The position numbers and the translations under genes are program-made. Below are positions 61,858 through 64,000 of a stretch of DNA of 64,000 nt, in pieces (the stretch's first letter is position 1; each line of letters starts with the position of its first letter). A model generated the notes under the pieces. It saw nothing but the letters and a program-made list of their open reading frames with translations. It was not told the origin of the DNA and ran no database searches. This DNA comes from Tranquillimonas alkanivorans (GTDB lineage Bacteria; Pseudomonadota; Alphaproteobacteria; Rhodobacterales; Rhodobacteraceae). The DNA is taken from contig NZ_FOXA01000009.1 in assembly GCF_900115595.1 (NCBI RefSeq), forward strand, positions 94,599 through 158,598, given 5' to 3'.

Positions 61858-62339
61858 TGCGTCACATCGACCTTGATCTGGGAAAGCTGCCAGGCCTGCC
61901 GGTCGTTGAAGATGGGCTCCTGAAGCTCGGGATAGTCGCTCATCGGGTAGATCACCCAGAACGGTCCCTTGCCCCGGCGCGACATGCGCTCGCCGTCGCG
62001 CAACACTGCGATGATGCCGTCATAGTCGAAGATTTCGGCGACCGGGATGAAGGTTTTGAAGTCGTCGAGCGCGGTGAGGTAGAGCGTGTCGTCGCGCTCG
62101 AGCGCGACGTCCTCGAACAGCGTGCGGATCCGCGGACCGGTGAACACCGTGCCCTCGTCGGCATAGTCGTTGCCGGTCACGATCTCGAAGCTTTCGAGCG
62201 CGAGAAGCTCGTCGGCCGTGTACTCGACGACCTCGGTCCCTTCCTCGGTTGTCACGCGGATCTCGAGCGACTGCGCCAGCGCGGCGGCCGGCGTGAGAAG
62301 GGCGAGCGTGAGGCTCACGATGCGGAATGCGGTGTTCAT
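61854..62339 (-). CDS. periplasmic molybdopterin-binding-domain-like protein
   Basis: A 161-residue secreted protein (signal peptide 1-22, SLTLALLTPAAALAQ). Beta-rich: YTADELLALESFEIVTGNDY, TVFTGPRIRTLFEDVAL, LTALDDFKTFIPVAEIFDYD, WVIYPMSDYPELQEPIFNDR. This is the oxidoreductase molybdopterin-binding domain pattern seen in small periplasmic proteins coupled to histidine kinases. The domain cysteine that ligates molybdenum is missing, so a sensory rather than redox role is likely. Confidence 0.72.
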   Translation of the reverse strand: MNTAFRIVSLTLALLTPAAALAQSLEIRVTTEEGTEVVEYTADELLALESFEIVTGNDYADEGTVFTGPRIRTLFEDVALERDDTLYLTALDDFKTFIPVAEIFDYDGIIAVLRDGERMSRRGKGPFWVIYPMSDYPELQEPIFNDRQAWQLSQIKVDVTQ

Positions 62340-62367
62340 TGTCCTGCTCCGAGGGCTTCTGCGGGTC

Positions 62368-62757
62368 TTAGCCGGCTGCGCACACGTTCCACTTGCGCCG
62401 GACCTGATCCCCCAGCGCCGTTACCGAGAACGGCTTGAGGATCACGCCCAGCACGCCGGGGCTGGCAGCGGCCGCCTGCACGTCGCGCCCGGTCTTCGCG
62501 GTCAGGAAGATCGCGGGCAGGTCCTTCAGGCCGGGCAGGCGGTGGATCGCGGCCAGCGTCTCGCGCCCGTCCATGCGCGGCATCATCATGTCGAGGATGA
62601 TCAGGTCGGGCCGGGATTCGTCGGCCATTTCGACGGCCTCGGCCCCGTCGCGCGCCTGGCGCACGTCGAAACCGCCGAGATCGCGCAGCGCAACCTGGAC
62701 GACGGCCCGCATGTCGGCGTCGTCATCGACGTGGAGGATGGTGGTAAGCTTCGACAT
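62368..62757 (-). CDS. single-domain response regulator (CheY-like)
   Basis: A 129-residue receiver: ILHVDDDADMRAVVQVAL, Asp56 in LIILDMMMPRMDG, FLTAKTGRD, and the conserved Lys in GVILKPFSVTALGDQV. No output domain. Ends 28 bp before the periplasmic gene in the same direction. Confidence 0.94.
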   Translation of the reverse strand: MSKLTTILHVDDDADMRAVVQVALRDLGGFDVRQARDGAEAVEMADESRPDLIILDMMMPRMDGRETLAAIHRLPGLKDLPAIFLTAKTGRDVQAAAASPGVLGVILKPFSVTALGDQVRRKWNVCAAG

Positions 62758-62877
62758 CTCAGTATCCCGGCGACGTGCAGGAGATGAGGTGCGCTGTTAC
62801 TGAAACCGCGTTTCGCAGGCAAGTGCGGCGTCGCGTCCGACCGCAGGTTCAGCCCCGGTCGCGCAGGCTGCCGGAGG

Positions 62878-63273
62878 TCAGGAGGCGCACGACGTGGCGA
62901 GCGGCGGGGACGGGTTCCGCAGCGTTGCGAGAATGTCCCCTATCTCACAGCACAAGGTGTCGGCGAGGGAGACCGCCTCCTCTGCGATGTCGCGCGCGTC
63001 GCCCTCTGCCTCCTCTGCATCGATGAACCGGCGGTCGGCCGCGGCCGCGGCCTTGGCGAGCGTCCATAGTTCCAGCGCGGGTGCGATGCCGGCGATACGG
63101 TGCACCTGGTCCCGCAAGGCCGCCAGATCACCGTCCCTCGGCGTATTCCCCGCCAGCCGGACGATCTTCTCCTGCATGTCCGCATGAGCCGCTTCGAGAC
63201 CGCCCAGGAAGTGATCCCGGAGCCCGGCCATGGTGCGTTCGAGATCGGTTCTGACGGTATCGGTCATCGACAT
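62878..63273 (-). CDS. Hpt-domain phosphotransfer protein
   Basis: A 131-residue all-helical protein. LRDQVHRIAGIAPALELWTL gives the Hpt H-R-x-x-G site with His58. It starts at ATG 63273 (MSMTDTVRTDLERT). Together with the receiver, kinase and periplasmic protein downstream it makes a complete local phosphorelay set. Confidence 0.85.
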   Translation of the reverse strand: MSMTDTVRTDLERTMAGLRDHFLGGLEAAHADMQEKIVRLAGNTPRDGDLAALRDQVHRIAGIAPALELWTLAKAAAAADRRFIDAEEAEGDARDIAEEAVSLADTLCCEIGDILATLRNPSPPLATSCAS

Positions 63274-63650
63274 CCTCAACTTCCGGCTGCGCTGCAGTGA
63301 TAACTGTGCAAGTGCGTGCTGGGAAGTCCCCCCTCGCGTCATGCCGATATAGGAGAAGGGAATGTGGCAGCGCAGGAGTTTCGCTTCTGCGGTCCGCCGC
63401 AGTCGCAGCTGTACAGGCTACTCATCCGGCCTGGCTGCGACCCCCTGATCATCGCGTATCGGCGTGCGGGCGGGAAAGTGCGTCAGCAATCCCTGGTCGA
63501 TGCATTCCTCTGCTCAAATGCGATTCGCATGAGGCGGTGCATGGGCCACTGCAAGGCTGAAGGATCCGGCGCGCCCGCTTGAAGCGGCTTCCCTGGCTGC
63601 CTACGGACGCGACAAAAGCGACCGATCGAATGCAGAAGCCGCAGCAACTG
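63274..63650. other. 377-bp region with no recognised gene
   Basis: Between the Hpt gene and the IS end. A GTG frame at 63364 with GGAGAAGGG upstream could encode ~72 residues (VAAQEFRFCGPPQSQLYRLL start), but composition and codon use are not convincing and no family is seen. Confidence 0.35.
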
Positions 63651-64000
63651 TGAACTGCCCCATTCGAGTGGTCCAGGTTGATTGTTAATGCATTGCCCTC
63701 CTTCGGTCGACGGTGACGATGGCTTCCGGGGCAGGCGGTCTGTAGCCCAGGGCGCTATGGGGGCGGATGGTATTGTAGTGGCGCCGCCATTGTTCGATGA
63801 GGATCTGGGCCTCGCGGAGCGAGTAGAAGATCTCCCCGTCGAGCAGCTCGTTGCGGAAGCGGGCGTTGAAGCTCTCACAATAGCCGTTCTCCCACGGTGA
63901 TCCGGGCTCTATGAAGGCAGTTTTCGCGCCCACGGCTTCGATCCATTCACGGACCTTTCGGGCGGCGAACTCGGGCCCGTTATCGGATCTGATGAACTCA
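63651..64000 (-). mobile_element. IS3-family insertion sequence, right part (cut by window)
   Basis: TGAACTGCCCCATTCG at 63651 matches the TG-type inverted-repeat end common in IS3-family elements. It is followed on the minus strand by the transposase C-terminus. The other end is outside the window. Confidence 0.75.
63685..64000 (-). CDS. IS3-family transposase OrfB, C-terminal fragment
   Basis: The frame continues past base 64000. Integrase-core residues: SDNGPEFAARKVREW (second Asp of the DDE triad) and ENGYCESFNARFRNEL (Glu), followed by HYNTIRPHSALGYRPP, the near-universal IS3 OrfB C-terminus. The first Asp lies outside the window. Stop TAA at 63685. Confidence 0.93.
   Translation of the reverse strand, partial: EFIRSDNGPEFAARKVREWIEAVGAKTAFIEPGSPWENGYCESFNARFRNELLDGEIFYSLREAQILIEQWRRHYNTIRPHSALGYRPPAPEAIVTVDRRRAMH

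Noticed and set aside
63364..63582. Small GTG-initiated ORF (~72 aa) before the IS
   Set aside because: Ribosome site is fair but the sequence lacks family features and could be chance; noted in the intergenic entry instead.

Overview
The window is GC-rich chromosomal DNA from an alphaproteobacterium, most likely a member of the Rhodobacterales (Rhodobacteraceae). The evidence is gene content and order: double GNAT-obgE-proB-proA, a ChpT-type phosphotransferase, the ornithine-lipid pair olsB-olsA, a ctaA/M32 peptidase pair, DUF6477 and DUF6456 proteins, sitABCD and frcBCAK transport operons. I cannot name the genus from sequence alone.

Layout. 1-14.1 kb is ordinary core genome: two GNAT genes, obgE-proB-proA, chpT-like, DUF3553, olsB-olsA, a CBS-domain CorC/CNNM protein, a glycerophosphodiesterase, an M32 carboxypeptidase coupled to ctaA, a TrmJ-like RNA methyltransferase, and dsbB coupled to a YqaA/DedA-like membrane protein. 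A tRNA-Leu(CAA) at 14200-14283 is the attachment site of a 17.4-kb island (14263-31698) bounded by a 21-bp perfect direct repeat of the tRNA 3' end.

The island is the most interesting part. Apart from a few genes at its left end it is transcribed leftward as closely packed and often overlapping genes: a P4-type integrase, a coupled HTH protein, an AlpA-like regulator, a RepA-type helicase, a 122-bp gap packed with GGCACA/TGTGCC repeats and a 20-bp palindrome (candidate origin), a small regulatory block, then after a dyad-containing candidate promoter an HK97-type head cassette (portal, protease, capsid, probable decoration protein, HNH), two paralogous tail-tube proteins, head-tail adaptors, TerS, TerL, and a tape measure. 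It has no visible lysis, baseplate, tail-tip or fibre genes. It therefore looks less like a complete prophage and more like a satellite that builds its own head plus tail shaft, or a sharply reduced prophage.

31.7-32.3 kb holds a frameshifted histidine kinase remnant. 32.4-40.2 kb carries a short MucR/Ros-type regulator, a hybrid PAS histidine kinase, a 1-Cys peroxiredoxin, an OmpR-type response regulator, an MttB-family methyltransferase, DUF6477 and DUF6456 proteins. 40.6-50.8 kb is a catabolic locus: dihydropyrimidinase/hydantoinase divergent from an Asp/Glu/hydantoin racemase, a DapA-family lyase, an ALDH7-type dehydrogenase and a peptide-type ABC transporter. 51-55.5 kb has a DUF533 protein and a sitABCD-type metal transporter with a Fur/Mur-like operator. 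55.5-60.5 kb is frcBCAK plus a divergent ROK regulator with a 19-bp perfect palindrome between them. 60.5-63.3 kb is a complete small phosphorelay (sensor kinase, periplasmic partner, receiver, Hpt). The right edge enters an IS3-family element that is cut by the end of the window.
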